NCBI RefSeq assembly: GCF_025751585.1
Contig: NZ_JAOWKX010000004.1
Span: 62,001 to 126,000, forward strand
Direction: 5' to 3'
DNA from: Fluctibacter corallii
GTDB lineage: Bacteria; Pseudomonadota; Gammaproteobacteria; Enterobacterales; Alteromonadaceae
Length of the DNA: 64,000 bases
Each line of letters opens with the position of its first letter. Position 1 is the first letter of the stretch. Under the pieces are notes generated by a model that saw only the letters and a program-made list of their open reading frames with translations, was not told the origin of the DNA and ran no database searches. Made by a program: the position numbers and the translations under genes. Shown here piece after piece: positions 28,347-38,078 of this stretch.

Positions 28347-30107
28347 TTATTGATAATCAAACTGTTCAGTGCTTGGAGTCAGTAAATCGTCGGCATCCGC
28401 CAACAAATTCGCTTTGAACACGTCTTTTCTTGGCAATAAACGTTTTAAGAAAAATGCGCAGGTATTCGATTTACCCTCTCTAAGAACAGGGTTATCGCTT
28501 TGCTGTGCTTTGTCTGCCATTGTGATCCATAAAACACCCAGAAGGCAGTAAGCGCTGTAATGCATGTAGTCGTATGCTGCACCTGCTAGTTGGGTGGCAT
28601 CTTGTTTAGCGACAGCAACAGAGGTGTCATGCCATTCTTTTAACAAGGTTTGTGCTTGTGATTTTAGAGCCGCATTTTCAACAGCTTCAATCATAGAAGC
28701 AAATAGCCCATGTGTGGCAGCGAGTTTGCTGCCATTGTCTCTGGCGAGCTTGCGAGAGATGAGGTCCAGTGCTTGAATTCCGTTGGTGCCTTCATACAGC
28801 TGTGTAATTCGCGCATCACGAACGAGTTGCTCCATACCCCACTCACGAATATAACCATGGCCACCATAAACCTGAATGCCCAAGTTGCTCACTTCTGAGC
28901 CCATATCGGTCATAAACCCTTTGGCGATTGGCGTTAAGAATGCAATGACATTGCTGGCATTCGCTTTTTCTTCGTCAGATCCAAAATGTTCGATGTCCAT
29001 TTGTGATGCATACAAAATCGACAATGCACGACACCCTTCGGTGAGGGCTTTTTGAGTGAGTAGCATTTTTCTGACATCAGGTTGATGTAGGATTGAATCT
29101 GCTTTGGCATCGGGGGCTTGTACACCTTGTGGTGCACGTGATTGAAGGCGTTCACGTGCGTAATTCAATGCACCTTGAAAAGACGCTTCTGCGATACCCA
29201 AGCCTTGTAAACCAACCTGAAAACGTGCGTCATTCATCATGGTGAACATGCAGGCCAATCCCGTGTGCGGTGCACCGACTAACCATCCTTTCGCGGCGTC
29301 AAAGTTCATAACCGCAGTCGGGCACGCTTTTAAGCCCATTTTCTTTTCTAAACTGCCTACCGACAACGTGTTGGCTTCGCCAGGTTGACCGTTTTCATCT
29401 ACAAGAAATTTAGGCACCAAGAACAGGCTGATTCCTTTTACACCCGCTGGAGCATCTGGCAAGCGCGCAAGCACTAAGTGCGCAATATTGTCGGTCCAAT
29501 CTTGATCACCGCCAGAGATAAAAATCTTGCTACCAGTAATGGCATAACTACCGTCATCGTTTGGTTCGGCTTTTGTGCTTAACAAGCTAAGGTCTGTGCC
29601 TGCCTGTGGCTCGGTTAAGCACATGGTGCCTGTCCACTCACCTGAAATCAGCTTGCTCAGGTAGGTTTGTTGTAATGCTTCATCTGCGTGTTTGGTAACG
29701 GCTAATACGGCGCTTTCCGTTAGCATACAAATCAAACGCCAACTGACATTCGCACTGTTAAGCATTTCGTGTACAGGTACGGCAATCGAGTATGGGAGTT
29801 CCTGACCATCAAACTCAGCCGACCCTAACATGGCGTTCCAGCCATTGGCTATGTATTCCTGATAGGCTTCAGCAAAGCCCTCTGGTGTTGTAACTTTGCC
29901 GTCTTTTAGGGTACAGCTTTGTTCGTCACCTTCACGATTAAGCGGGGCTATCACTTGCTCGGCAAATTTTGCACCTTGCGCGAGTACTTCGTTAACCAAT
30001 TCTTTGTCTAACTCAGCGAGATTGAGACCCTGATAATGCTTTTCAAGTCCTAACCAATCGTGCAATAAGAACTGCAAGTCGGTTGTAGGGGCAGTGTACT
30101 GAGGCAT
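28347..30107 (-). CDS. Acyl-CoA dehydrogenase (DmdC-like subfamily)
   Basis: A 586-residue FAD-dependent acyl-CoA dehydrogenase of the long form that includes 3-methylmercaptopropionyl-CoA dehydrogenase (DmdC) and related enzymes. Motifs: MCLTEPQAGTDLSLL, ITGSKIFISGGDQD, MMNDARFQVGLQGLG, IQVYGGHGYIREWG and QLYEGTNGIQALDL, where the glutamate of YEGT is the usual catalytic base. The C-terminal extension (about 470-586) is typical of this long form. The substrate, whether fatty acyl-CoA or DMSP-derived, cannot be told from the sequence; no dmd genes are nearby. Confidence 0.9.
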   Translation of the reverse strand: MPQYTAPTTDLQFLLHDWLGLEKHYQGLNLAELDKELVNEVLAQGAKFAEQVIAPLNREGDEQSCTLKDGKVTTPEGFAEAYQEYIANGWNAMLGSAEFDGQELPYSIAVPVHEMLNSANVSWRLICMLTESAVLAVTKHADEALQQTYLSKLISGEWTGTMCLTEPQAGTDLSLLSTKAEPNDDGSYAITGSKIFISGGDQDWTDNIAHLVLARLPDAPAGVKGISLFLVPKFLVDENGQPGEANTLSVGSLEKKMGLKACPTAVMNFDAAKGWLVGAPHTGLACMFTMMNDARFQVGLQGLGIAEASFQGALNYARERLQSRAPQGVQAPDAKADSILHQPDVRKMLLTQKALTEGCRALSILYASQMDIEHFGSDEEKANASNVIAFLTPIAKGFMTDMGSEVSNLGIQVYGGHGYIREWGMEQLVRDARITQLYEGTNGIQALDLISRKLARDNGSKLAATHGLFASMIEAVENAALKSQAQTLLKEWHDTSVAVAKQDATQLAGAAYDYMHYSAYCLLGVLWITMADKAQQSDNPVLREGKSNTCAFFLKRLLPRKDVFKANLLADADDLLTPSTEQFDYQ

Positions 30108-30310
30108 GTCTAATCCTTCTTTTCACTTTGACAACTAATCCGACCAGTATAACGGGTTTAGGGTAGAAAGAAACGCCCAAAACGGTTTCTCGGATTAATC
30201 TTATCTATAAAACCTGCAAAATTATTCACGTGAATACGTCTAAGTTTAGAAAAGAGATGAGGGAAAATCATGCAGTTAGCAAGATTTGCCTTAATAATGA
30301 GTCGAAAAGT

Positions 30311-30844
30311 TTATTCAACACGATGATTGTCATGGTGTTTTTCGGTTGACTGATTGAACATATCGAGCACGGTGACAAGTTCATCACTGTTGTGCCATTC
30401 AAAGCGCGTCAGGGTGAATGGATCCTTTGCAAAAATAGCGGATGTTTTGTCTTGCGACCAATAGGGAGTAGGAAAAGACGTCGTGCTACTGTCAAAATTT
30501 CCCGCGAGTTGGCAATTAAAATATGTGGTATCCGTCACGGCAGATTCGCCTAAAATATGAGTGACGTGAACATTAAATCCCGTTGCACTAAATGTCGCTC
30601 GGTGAAGTTCACATGCGGGTGATGGAGAATGGTTGACTGCCACATCGGGAAGTGAAAAATGCGATTGCGCTTTTTTTCGAAGAACGACGAGATGATCGTC
30701 GATTCTAATAATACAGGCGGCATGCGTGGATTTAATGGGCGCGTCTTCCACTGACGACCGACACATAGGAGTGGAAGGCAATGAACGCTCACAGCCCACA
30801 AACACGCTTAAGCAAGACAAAAGTAAAATAAATCTAAATGGCAC
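30311..30844 (-). CDS. Lipoprotein with degenerate Nudix-like domain
   Basis: A 177-residue protein with a lipoprotein signal (lipobox VFVGC). A Nudix-like fold can be followed: HAACIIRIDDHLVVLRKK and a loop FSLPDVAVNHSPSPACELHRA that occupies the place of the Nudix box. The box itself is ruined: RATFSATGF stands where REUxEExGU is expected, so Arg and Gly remain but all three metal-binding glutamates are lost. It probably binds rather than hydrolyses a ligand, if the Nudix call is right. Transcribed divergently from the RND efflux genes, 96 bp apart. Confidence 0.6.
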   Translation of the reverse strand: MPFRFILLLSCLSVFVGCERSLPSTPMCRSSVEDAPIKSTHAACIIRIDDHLVVLRKKAQSHFSLPDVAVNHSPSPACELHRATFSATGFNVHVTHILGESAVTDTTYFNCQLAGNFDSSTTSFPTPYWSQDKTSAIFAKDPFTLTRFEWHNSDELVTVLDMFNQSTEKHHDNHRVE

Positions 30845-30940
30845 GTCATTCGTACAAATTGGCTGACAATGACTGCATTGTAAAAATGAATGCCTCTAAA
30901 AGACAAACTTTTTCAGGATAGAACGATTTAAGGATCGACA

Positions 30941-31996
30941 ATGAGTAACTCCTTCAAACTCTCTCCGATGGCTTTTGCGGTGCTTGCACTAGCAGGACTA
31001 CTGGCCTACCTCAACTGGCCTCAGGCGGAAGCTGAAAACGCTCGACGAGGGGGGGCTACACCCGTGGTGGTGCACGATGTGAAAGAATCTGAGTTTGAAG
31101 TGATCGTAGAGGCTTTGGGCACAGCCAAAGCCAATGAAGCCGTCACAATAACCGCGCAAAAAGCAGAGGTAGTTCATCAACTGCATTTTGATGATGGTGA
31201 CCGTGTAGAAAAAGATCAATTGCTACTCACGCTCGATAACCGTGAAGAAAACGCCAGAGTAAAAGAGTTAGATGTGAATTTGCAGGAAGCCAAACGACAA
31301 CTCAAACGTGTAAAAGATCTGGCGAATAAGAGTGTCGCGTCACAACAATTGTTAGATGAACAAGAAGCAAAAGTAAAAGCTCTTAAGGCGCAGCGAGATG
31401 TAGCTCGCGCTAAACTAGAAGAGCTGAATATCCGCGCGCCTTTTAAAGGGAAGCTAGGTATTCGCCAAGTGAGTGTGGGGGCGTTTGTTTCACCCGGAGA
31501 CAGCATCACCACGCTCGATGATTTGAGCAAAATCAAAGTAGATTTCAGTATTTCTGAGAGTCACCTACCGTCGCTGCAAATCGGTCAGAAGGTTACGGCG
31601 AAAACGGTTGCCTATCCAGACAATGCGTTTATTGGGGAAATAAAGAGTATTGATTCTCGCGTTGATCCCATTACCCGCTCAATCCAGGTTCGCGCCATTG
31701 TTGATAATCCCGATTATGCGTTGCGTCCCGGCATGTTGCTACAAATTAACTTACAAAAGCAGGTACTTAATACGCTGGTGGTGCCTGAAAAAGCCTTGCT
31801 TCCTATTGAGGATAAACAGTTTGTTTTTGTGATTATCGACGGCAAAGCAAGCAAGCGTGAAGTGCAAGTAGGCAAGCGTAAGCCGGGATGGGTGCAAATT
31901 CGTGGAGGTTTGCAAGAAGGCGAGCAAGTCGTCGTAGAAGGAACATTGCGTTTAAACGATGGTGCAGCCGTGGCTGTGCAATCACCTGACGCATAA
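30941..31996 (+). CDS. RND efflux periplasmic adaptor (membrane fusion) protein
   Basis: A 351-residue HlyD/AcrA-type adaptor: an N-terminal anchor helix (PMAFAVLALAGLLAYL), a lipoyl-like half (VVVHDVKESEFEVIVEALG), an alpha-helical hairpin (about 95-160), then the second lipoyl half with NIRAPFKGKLGIRQVSVGAFV and beta-barrel and membrane-proximal domains. It links the inner-membrane pump encoded next (12 bp away) to an outer-membrane channel that is not encoded here. AAGGAT precedes the ATG by 6 nt. Confidence 0.94.
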   Translation: MSNSFKLSPMAFAVLALAGLLAYLNWPQAEAENARRGGATPVVVHDVKESEFEVIVEALGTAKANEAVTITAQKAEVVHQLHFDDGDRVEKDQLLLTLDNREENARVKELDVNLQEAKRQLKRVKDLANKSVASQQLLDEQEAKVKALKAQRDVARAKLEELNIRAPFKGKLGIRQVSVGAFVSPGDSITTLDDLSKIKVDFSISESHLPSLQIGQKVTAKTVAYPDNAFIGEIKSIDSRVDPITRSIQVRAIVDNPDYALRPGMLLQINLQKQVLNTLVVPEKALLPIEDKQFVFVIIDGKASKREVQVGKRKPGWVQIRGGLQEGEQVVVEGTLRLNDGAAVAVQSPDA

Positions 31997-32008
31997 GGAG
32001 CAACGGGT

Positions 32009-35000
32009 ATGCTGTTATCTAATATATCAGTAAAACGACCAGTATTCGCGTCGGTAGTTAACCTTTTGCTCGTGGTGTTTGGCATCGTGTGTATTTCGTT
32101 GCTGTCGTTGCGAGAATATCCCGACATTGACCCACCTATTGTATCGATTAATACAAATTATCCGGGTGCGTCGGCAAACATTGTTGAAACCCGCATTACC
32201 CAAGTATTAGAAGATCGCATCAGCGGCATTGAAGGCATCAAAAATATTACCTCTACCAGTCGTAACGGGCGCAGTAATATTTCTATCGAATTTAATTTGT
32301 CTCGTGATATTGATGCGGCGTCTAATGATGTGCGTGAGCGAGTGAGCCGTGCCCTGAATAACCTGCCTGATCAAGCTGATCCGCCAGAAGTATCTAAAGC
32401 TAATTCTGATGAAGACGTGATCGTTTGGTACAACCTACGCAGTGATAACTTGTCGGTGATGGAATTAACCGATTATGCCGAGCGTTTTATTGTTGATCGG
32501 TTGTCGATTGCCGAAGGCGTTGCGCGTGTGAGGGTTGGCGGTGGCCGCAGTTATGCAATGAAAGTGTGGCTGGATCGCAATGCGATGGCCGCCCGTGAAG
32601 TCACCGTCAATGATATTGAACGGGTTATTCGGTCAGAAAATGTCGAGCTTCCGGCTGGGGAAGTGCAATCGCTTGATCGTAATTTTGAAGTGCGTGTTGC
32701 TCGCACTTTCTTAACCCCTGATGATTTTTCAAAGCTAACAGTAAAAGCCGGTGCAGACGGATATTTAGTGCGCCTGGGTGAGGTCGCCCACGTTGAACTT
32801 GCCGCTGCCGACGATGAAACCGAGTTTAGAGGCGATGGCGTTAACATGATTGGCTTGGGGATTATTAAACAGTCTAAGGCCAATACATTGGAAGTGGCGC
32901 GTTCAGCAAAAGAGGCGTTAGAACAAATCTCACAAACCCTGCCAGACAACATTTTTATTGTGCCGTCGTACGATTCATCGGTTTTTATCGAAGAATCTAT
33001 CAATGAGGTTTACAACACCCTAGGCATCGCCATGCTAATGGTGATCATCGTCATTTATTTGTTTTTGGGTAACGTACGCGCGACCCTCATTCCGGCCGCT
33101 ACCGTGCCAGTGTCGTTAATTTCTGCATTCATCGTGATGTATGCGCTCGGTTTTTCCATCAACTTGTTAACGCTGTTGGCACTGGTGCTAGCGATTGGGT
33201 TGGTGGTGGATGACGCGATTGTTGTATTGGAGAATATTTACCGCCGTATAGAAATGGGTGAACCGCCGTTGCTCGCCGCATATCGAGGCGCAAGAGAAGT
33301 TGGCTTTGCCGTTGTTGCGACAACCATGGTGTTGATTGCCGTGTTTGTTCCCTTAGTGTTCTTGCAAGGAAATATTGGGCGTTTATTTACGGAATTTGCG
33401 TTGGCTATTGCTGCGGCTGTTGCGTTTTCCAGTGTTACTGCACTGAGTTTGTCGCCTATGTTGGCGTCCAAGGTACTTACTCAACGAGAGCGTAACTCTG
33501 CTTTTGGACGTTGGATCGATCGTGGCTTTAAACGGGTAGAAGGCGGTTATTTCAACACCTTAGGAAGAACCTTGCATCAGCCCATTGTTATGGCAGCCCT
33601 CATTATTTTGAGTTTGGTGGCCTTGTACCAATTGGCACAGAAAATCCCCAGTGAATTTGTACCAAAAGAAGACCGTGGTAATTTCTTTATTGCGATGCAA
33701 GCCGCAGAAGGGGCCAGTTTTGAAAGCAATGCGGCTAACCTGAAAAAAATTGAAGACATCCTTTTGCCATACATAGATAAAGAAGAGGTGAATCGGGTGT
33801 TGGTAAGAACGCCTGGATTTGGGGGATCTGCTGGTATCGCGATTGTGGGCATGGTGCCATGGGATGTGCGTCAACGCAGTACCTTCGAGTTGATGGAGGA
33901 AGTCAGTGGAAAACTCAGTGAAATACCGGATGTTCGTGCGTTTGCCATCATGCGTTCTTCGCTCGGTGGACGCGGTTTAGGGCGACCAGTTCAGTTTGTG
34001 CTACAAGGAAATACCTACGAAGATCTCGTTCGTTGGCGCGACATTATTATTGACAAAGCCAGCGACAACCCCGGTCTAGTCAGAATTGATTCTGACTATA
34101 AAGAAACGTTGCCGCAGCTGTTGATTAATATTGATCGTGATCGCGCTGCCGATCTTGGAGTGTCGATCTCAGAGATTGGACGCACATTAGAAACCATGTT
34201 GGGCCAGCGCCGCGTATCGACATACCTTGATCGAGGCGAAGAATACGATGTCATTCTGGAAGGGCGAGAAGAAGATTACCGCTCTCCGCAGAGCATTGAT
34301 AATTTGTATGTGCGCTCGCAAAAAACCAATCAATTGATCCCGCTAGACAACTTGCTAACCGTCGACGAGCGTGCCACGTCTGACCGCTTAAACCGTTATA
34401 ATCGAATGCGTAGCATTACTATCAGCGCTAACTTAGCCGATGGTTACACTTTGGGAGAGGCGCTCGAATATTTACGCGGATTAGTAGATTCTGAGCTGCC
34501 TGAAGAAGTGTCGATTGATTACAAAGGTGAGTCGCAGTTATATCAAGATTCGGGTAACTCGGTCATTTTTGTGTTCCTTCTTGCTTTGGCGATTACTTAT
34601 TTGATTTTAGCCGCGCAGTTTGAGAGCTGGGTGCATCCGCTGGTTATCATGTTAACGGTGCCGCTGGCCTTGGTGGGCGCATTTATCGGGCTATATTTAT
34701 CTGATATGACAATCAACATTTATAGCCAGATTGGCTTGGTGATGTTGATTGGCTTGGCGGCCAAAAACGGTATTTTGATTGTGGAATTTACCAATCAGCT
34801 ACGCGACGAAGGCATGCCATTTGAAGATGCCTTACGCCGCGCGTCTACACTTCGCTTAAGACCCATTGTTATGACCGGATTCACAACAGTATTTAGTGCG
34901 TTGCCGCTTGTACTGGCGTCTGGGCCGGGCGCGGAAAGCCGTATGGTAATTGGTATGGTTATTTTTGCGGGTGTGGCGGTGTCTGCGTTTCTCACCTTAT

Positions 35001-35119
35001 ATGTTGTGCCTGTTGCTTATTATTGGTTGGCGCGACATACAAGCTCTCCGCTTGAAAGAACCCGTAAGATAGAAGAATACGAAGAGCAGATCCCCTATAA
35101 AAAAGGTGAATCTACGTAA
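32009..35119 (+). CDS. RND family multidrug efflux permease (HAE-1)
   Basis: A 1,036-residue inner-membrane proton-driven exporter. It has TM1, two large periplasmic loops and helix clusters near 335-540 and 855-1020, typical of AcrB-like pumps. The proton-relay aspartates are in LVVDDAIVVLENI, and the second half has GLAAKNGILIVEFTNQ. Drugs or other toxic compounds are likely substrates; the specific ones are not predictable. It forms a two-gene operon with the adaptor, closed by a strong terminator. No local TetR or MarR regulator is adjacent. Confidence 0.95.
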   Translation: MLLSNISVKRPVFASVVNLLLVVFGIVCISLLSLREYPDIDPPIVSINTNYPGASANIVETRITQVLEDRISGIEGIKNITSTSRNGRSNISIEFNLSRDIDAASNDVRERVSRALNNLPDQADPPEVSKANSDEDVIVWYNLRSDNLSVMELTDYAERFIVDRLSIAEGVARVRVGGGRSYAMKVWLDRNAMAAREVTVNDIERVIRSENVELPAGEVQSLDRNFEVRVARTFLTPDDFSKLTVKAGADGYLVRLGEVAHVELAAADDETEFRGDGVNMIGLGIIKQSKANTLEVARSAKEALEQISQTLPDNIFIVPSYDSSVFIEESINEVYNTLGIAMLMVIIVIYLFLGNVRATLIPAATVPVSLISAFIVMYALGFSINLLTLLALVLAIGLVVDDAIVVLENIYRRIEMGEPPLLAAYRGAREVGFAVVATTMVLIAVFVPLVFLQGNIGRLFTEFALAIAAAVAFSSVTALSLSPMLASKVLTQRERNSAFGRWIDRGFKRVEGGYFNTLGRTLHQPIVMAALIILSLVALYQLAQKIPSEFVPKEDRGNFFIAMQAAEGASFESNAANLKKIEDILLPYIDKEEVNRVLVRTPGFGGSAGIAIVGMVPWDVRQRSTFELMEEVSGKLSEIPDVRAFAIMRSSLGGRGLGRPVQFVLQGNTYEDLVRWRDIIIDKASDNPGLVRIDSDYKETLPQLLINIDRDRAADLGVSISEIGRTLETMLGQRRVSTYLDRGEEYDVILEGREEDYRSPQSIDNLYVRSQKTNQLIPLDNLLTVDERATSDRLNRYNRMRSITISANLADGYTLGEALEYLRGLVDSELPEEVSIDYKGESQLYQDSGNSVIFVFLLALAITYLILAAQFESWVHPLVIMLTVPLALVGAFIGLYLSDMTINIYSQIGLVMLIGLAAKNGILIVEFTNQLRDEGMPFEDALRRASTLRLRPIVMTGFTTVFSALPLVLASGPGAESRMVIGMVIFAGVAVSAFLTLYVVPVAYYWLARHTSSPLERTRKIEEYEEQIPYKKGEST

Positions 35120-35143
35120 GCGAGAGGCGTTTAATTTAACGAT

Positions 35144-35172
35144 AAAGAGAGCGACTATCCGCTCTCTTTTTC
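35144..35172 (+). terminator. Rho-independent terminator of the RND operon
   Basis: AAAGAGAGCG pairs with CGCTCTCTTT around a 6-nt loop and runs into a T-rich tract. Confidence 0.88.
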
Positions 35173-35255
35173 TTTCTTTTGCGGTATCTGTTTCACAATT
35201 TGCGACTATAGTGTGTGTATTCTTGTTTAAAAACATTCACTAAGGTTGGCGAGTT

Positions 35256-36113
35256 ATGGCGACAAAGGTATCGGCTTTAGAAAAGGAACTTTTGAAAAAA
35301 GTTGTGATACCGCCTCGTCCAGACATTGTCAATAAAGTCACAGACGAACTTAAACAGGAAGATCCCGACTTAGATAAAGTCGCCAAACTGATCACGTCTG
35401 ATGTTTCGCTGGCAGCCTCTATGCTCAAAATTGCCAATTCTCCCGTATTCAAGCGCTCAAAGCCGTTTACGTCTTTGGATCAGGCGGTGAAGGTACTCGG
35501 CATTACCCGTGTAGAAGTGATCGTGAATTCGGTCGCACTAAAAGGCACATTTCCCGATGCGGATATTCTCGATCCGCTTTGGCGAAAAAGTGCGTATGTT
35601 GCCGATATGAATGGCATTCTGGCAGAAAAAACGGGGAACCCAGCGCTGGTTGATCCCGCGTATATGTTGGGGTTGTTTCATATGTCTGGCGTGCCTGTTT
35701 TGCTACAAAACTATCCCAATTACGCAAAATTCATAAAAGAAGCTGACGAATATGGCTGGGGAGAAGTGTTGGGGAAAGAAAAAGTGAATTTTGGTGCAAA
35801 TCATACGGTTATTGGTGCACTTTTAGCAAAACGCTGGCAACTGCCAAGTGCGCTTGTGGTGGTAATTCAGCATCAGCACAATCCACTTTTGTTTGAAAAA
35901 GCAAATATGAATAAATTGGTGCTGATTTTACTTTCGTTACTTAAACTATCTCGCAATATCATGCATCAGAAATACATGGGTAGCGGTGAGAATGCAGAAT
36001 GGGCAAAGTCATTTGAAGGCGTAATGAGGGTGCTCAATTTAGATGCGGCATCATTAACCAGCTTAAAAAAAGATGCCCAAGATGAGCATAACGCACGGCT
36101 CGCTGAGCAATAG
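35256..36113 (+). CDS. HDOD domain protein
   Basis: A 285-residue cytoplasmic protein whose core is an HDOD domain (about 12-215): PPRPDIVNKVTDEL near the start, TSDVSLAASMLKIANSPVF, and GANHTVIGALLAKRWQLP. HDOD proteins are HD-like signalling modules that lack the metal-binding residues of true HD phosphohydrolases and are linked to motility, biofilm or chemotaxis control. It is a single gene with no obvious partner. Confidence 0.88.
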   Translation: MATKVSALEKELLKKVVIPPRPDIVNKVTDELKQEDPDLDKVAKLITSDVSLAASMLKIANSPVFKRSKPFTSLDQAVKVLGITRVEVIVNSVALKGTFPDADILDPLWRKSAYVADMNGILAEKTGNPALVDPAYMLGLFHMSGVPVLLQNYPNYAKFIKEADEYGWGEVLGKEKVNFGANHTVIGALLAKRWQLPSALVVVIQHQHNPLLFEKANMNKLVLILLSLLKLSRNIMHQKYMGSGENAEWAKSFEGVMRVLNLDAASLTSLKKDAQDEHNARLAEQ

Positions 36114-36257
36114 CCATTTTACCCTAATAGACTGATTTTTCGCCTCTTTATTCTTTACATCTATCTTCATCATGCTTTAATCAGCATGCACATCTCGTGC
36201 AACGAAAAATAAAACTTACAAAAATAAAAAATTAAACACAATAATGGAAAGGAATTC

Positions 36258-37013
36258 ATGAAAACACTCCCATTTTATCTATTCGCCCTGTGCTGTTCTC
36301 TTGTATGTACGCTCCCTGTGGCCGTCGCTGCAACCCACTCAACTGCGCATTTTGATTTACATTACCCAGATGCCTTGTCTGCGTCAGCGGTTGATGCATT
36401 TGCTACTGATATTGAGCAAGCCAGACAACGTGTCACAGCCTATTTAGCCAATGTGCCCGGATACACTGGCACACCCATTAAAGGCAAGTTGCAAGTGCAT
36501 GTGTCGAGCAAACACAGAACGCCATATCAAGACAAAGAGCACATTTATGTGCCTGAAAAGCGTGTACTAAAAAGCTACGAGAGTGAAGGTGAGCACGCGG
36601 GACTGGCGTTGGTACACGAGTTAACCCATGTGTACGCGGTGAGTGGGTTTCGCTATCAACGGGATCGCTTTTATGACGACGGATTAGCGGTATTTCTTCA
36701 GCACCGCTTAGGAACGGGCCCAGAATACCCAGATTTTGGCGAAGATCTCATTGTGGCGGCGGCAAAGCTATCTGAGAAACACGGCGAGCTTATTCCACTC
36801 AAACAGGCTGAAAACGTGCGAGGCGCAGCAAAATCAGGGGTAGCCAGACGGCTTGCCTACCTGCAAGAAGGCGCGTTTAGCCAGTTTTTGATCGAACGTT
36901 TAGGTTTGGAAGCCTACTGGCAAATTTACACCGGAACGCCATTTGAAACCGTCGCAGGCCGATCCTTCGAATCATTTGAAACAGAATGGGCAGAATTGGT
37001 AAATGCTATGTAA
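36258..37013 (+). CDS. Secreted zinc metallopeptidase-like protein (gluzincin type)
   Basis: A 251-residue exported protein with a signal peptide (to about residue 25, VAVAA). It carries an HExxH zinc motif HELTH (120-124) followed by DDGLAVFL at 140-147, the position where gluzincins of the peptidase MA group have EGLA with a glutamate zinc ligand. Here an aspartate stands in that place. The fold and motifs suggest a peptidase of the periplasm or cell surface; the substrate is unknown. AAAGGAATTC precedes the ATG. Confidence 0.7.
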   Translation: MKTLPFYLFALCCSLVCTLPVAVAATHSTAHFDLHYPDALSASAVDAFATDIEQARQRVTAYLANVPGYTGTPIKGKLQVHVSSKHRTPYQDKEHIYVPEKRVLKSYESEGEHAGLALVHELTHVYAVSGFRYQRDRFYDDGLAVFLQHRLGTGPEYPDFGEDLIVAAAKLSEKHGELIPLKQAENVRGAAKSGVARRLAYLQEGAFSQFLIERLGLEAYWQIYTGTPFETVAGRSFESFETEWAELVNAM

Positions 37014-37033
37014 AGGCATAACTGAGTATAAGG

Positions 37034-37495
37034 ACATTCCAGCGTCTCATGTTACTTATCATGCACACAGGTATGCATAAATCTGAAGTGTTTTGGCCTC
37101 AGATGAGAGCATGTAGACTTTGAACGTAAGTTCATCAAGGTAGAGGCAGGCAACGCCAAATCAGGTAAAACTTGGCACATATCACTTAACCCGATAACCT
37201 TAAACGTATTGCAAGGTGGCACTTGTTTCATGCTGATTGGGTTTATGTGTTGAGGTGAAGAGGTGAGACCGCTTGCTGACATTAAGAGGGAGCGGACAAA
37301 CTACTTAAAGACGCTGAGATTGTAAACTTCTGCTTTTATGATCTGTGCCACCACTTCGCGGGTTTGCTTGCAGTGGCAAGTGTTGATTTGAATTCTATCA
37401 GAGAATCGCTAGGTCATGGCAGTAGGGAAATGTCGCAAAGGAACGCACACATAGCGCCAGAGCATAAGGCGACTGTGGTTAATTTGATTGGGTGA
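37034..37495 (+). pseudogene. Decayed tyrosine-recombinase (integrase) pseudogene
   Basis: No long frame survives, but three pieces of an integrase can be read. First, LIMHTGMHKSEVFWPQM (about 37055-37105), which corresponds to the TGMRRGE block; then, after a frame change, VDFERKFIKVEAGNAKSGK (37113 on); then, after a stop and deletion, VNFCFYDLCHHFAGLLA and LGHG through RNAHIAPEHK (37307-37495). Arg I is His, the RHxF arginine is Cys, and the tyrosine nucleophile is Asn. It was a site-specific recombinase that brought in the island between here and the tRNA. Confidence 0.85.
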
Positions 37496-37635
37496 AGTTG
37501 ACAACAGAAGTGTAAGTGCCAGATTGGAGTTGATGAAGCTATGGTCAGCATAGTATTAAAGCTGTTAAAGTTGATTTATAAGTAACTTTTACTGAGTGAA
37601 ATTTACGGTAACCATCAGGTAAATAGCGGGAACGT

Positions 37636-38052
37636 ATGAAGCTACCAATTATGAAGCTACCGATAAGAAAGGGACATTCTTTGATCCATGTCACTTATCA
37701 AGACGAAGATTATTCAAATAACATACACGCAGATAATTTTCAGGTTGAGTATACAAGTCAGATGAATCGAATTCATATCAGTCTTGGCCCTAGCCTCAAC
37801 CAACGAAATAAATCTAGTAATTCTCTCTATGATGCCAACGAACTTATTCGAAAAGCTAGTAAGCTGAGTCTTGTTCAAATCGATGAAGATCAAATAATTA
37901 AAGGCCTGTTAAATGCTCTGAAGAAATATCCAGAAAACTCGTGGGAACTGCAACTAAATTCGAAAGGAATGGATGTTTTTAGATTCAAAGTAATACTCTC
38001 GATTCAGATGGGAAGCATTTTTTTAGACGTTACTGAATACATTGAACAATAG
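37636..38052 (+). CDS. Small protein of unknown function, upstream of a zeta-like kinase
   Basis: A 138-residue protein; the first ATG is preceded by GCGGGAACGT, and the N-terminus repeats MKLPI twice, so the true start may be the second (37651). The sequence is charged, with a helical middle (ELIRKASKLSL, IIKGLLNALKKYP) and a beta-rich end. No domain recognised. Its stop is 26 bp before the zeta-like gene and it is co-oriented, so it could be a partner or antitoxin. That is inference. Confidence 0.65.
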   Translation: MKLPIMKLPIRKGHSLIHVTYQDEDYSNNIHADNFQVEYTSQMNRIHISLGPSLNQRNKSSNSLYDANELIRKASKLSLVQIDEDQIIKGLLNALKKYPENSWELQLNSKGMDVFRFKVILSIQMGSIFLDVTEYIEQ

Positions 38053-38078
38053 CTTAGTACCCTAGAAGGAGTATTCGA

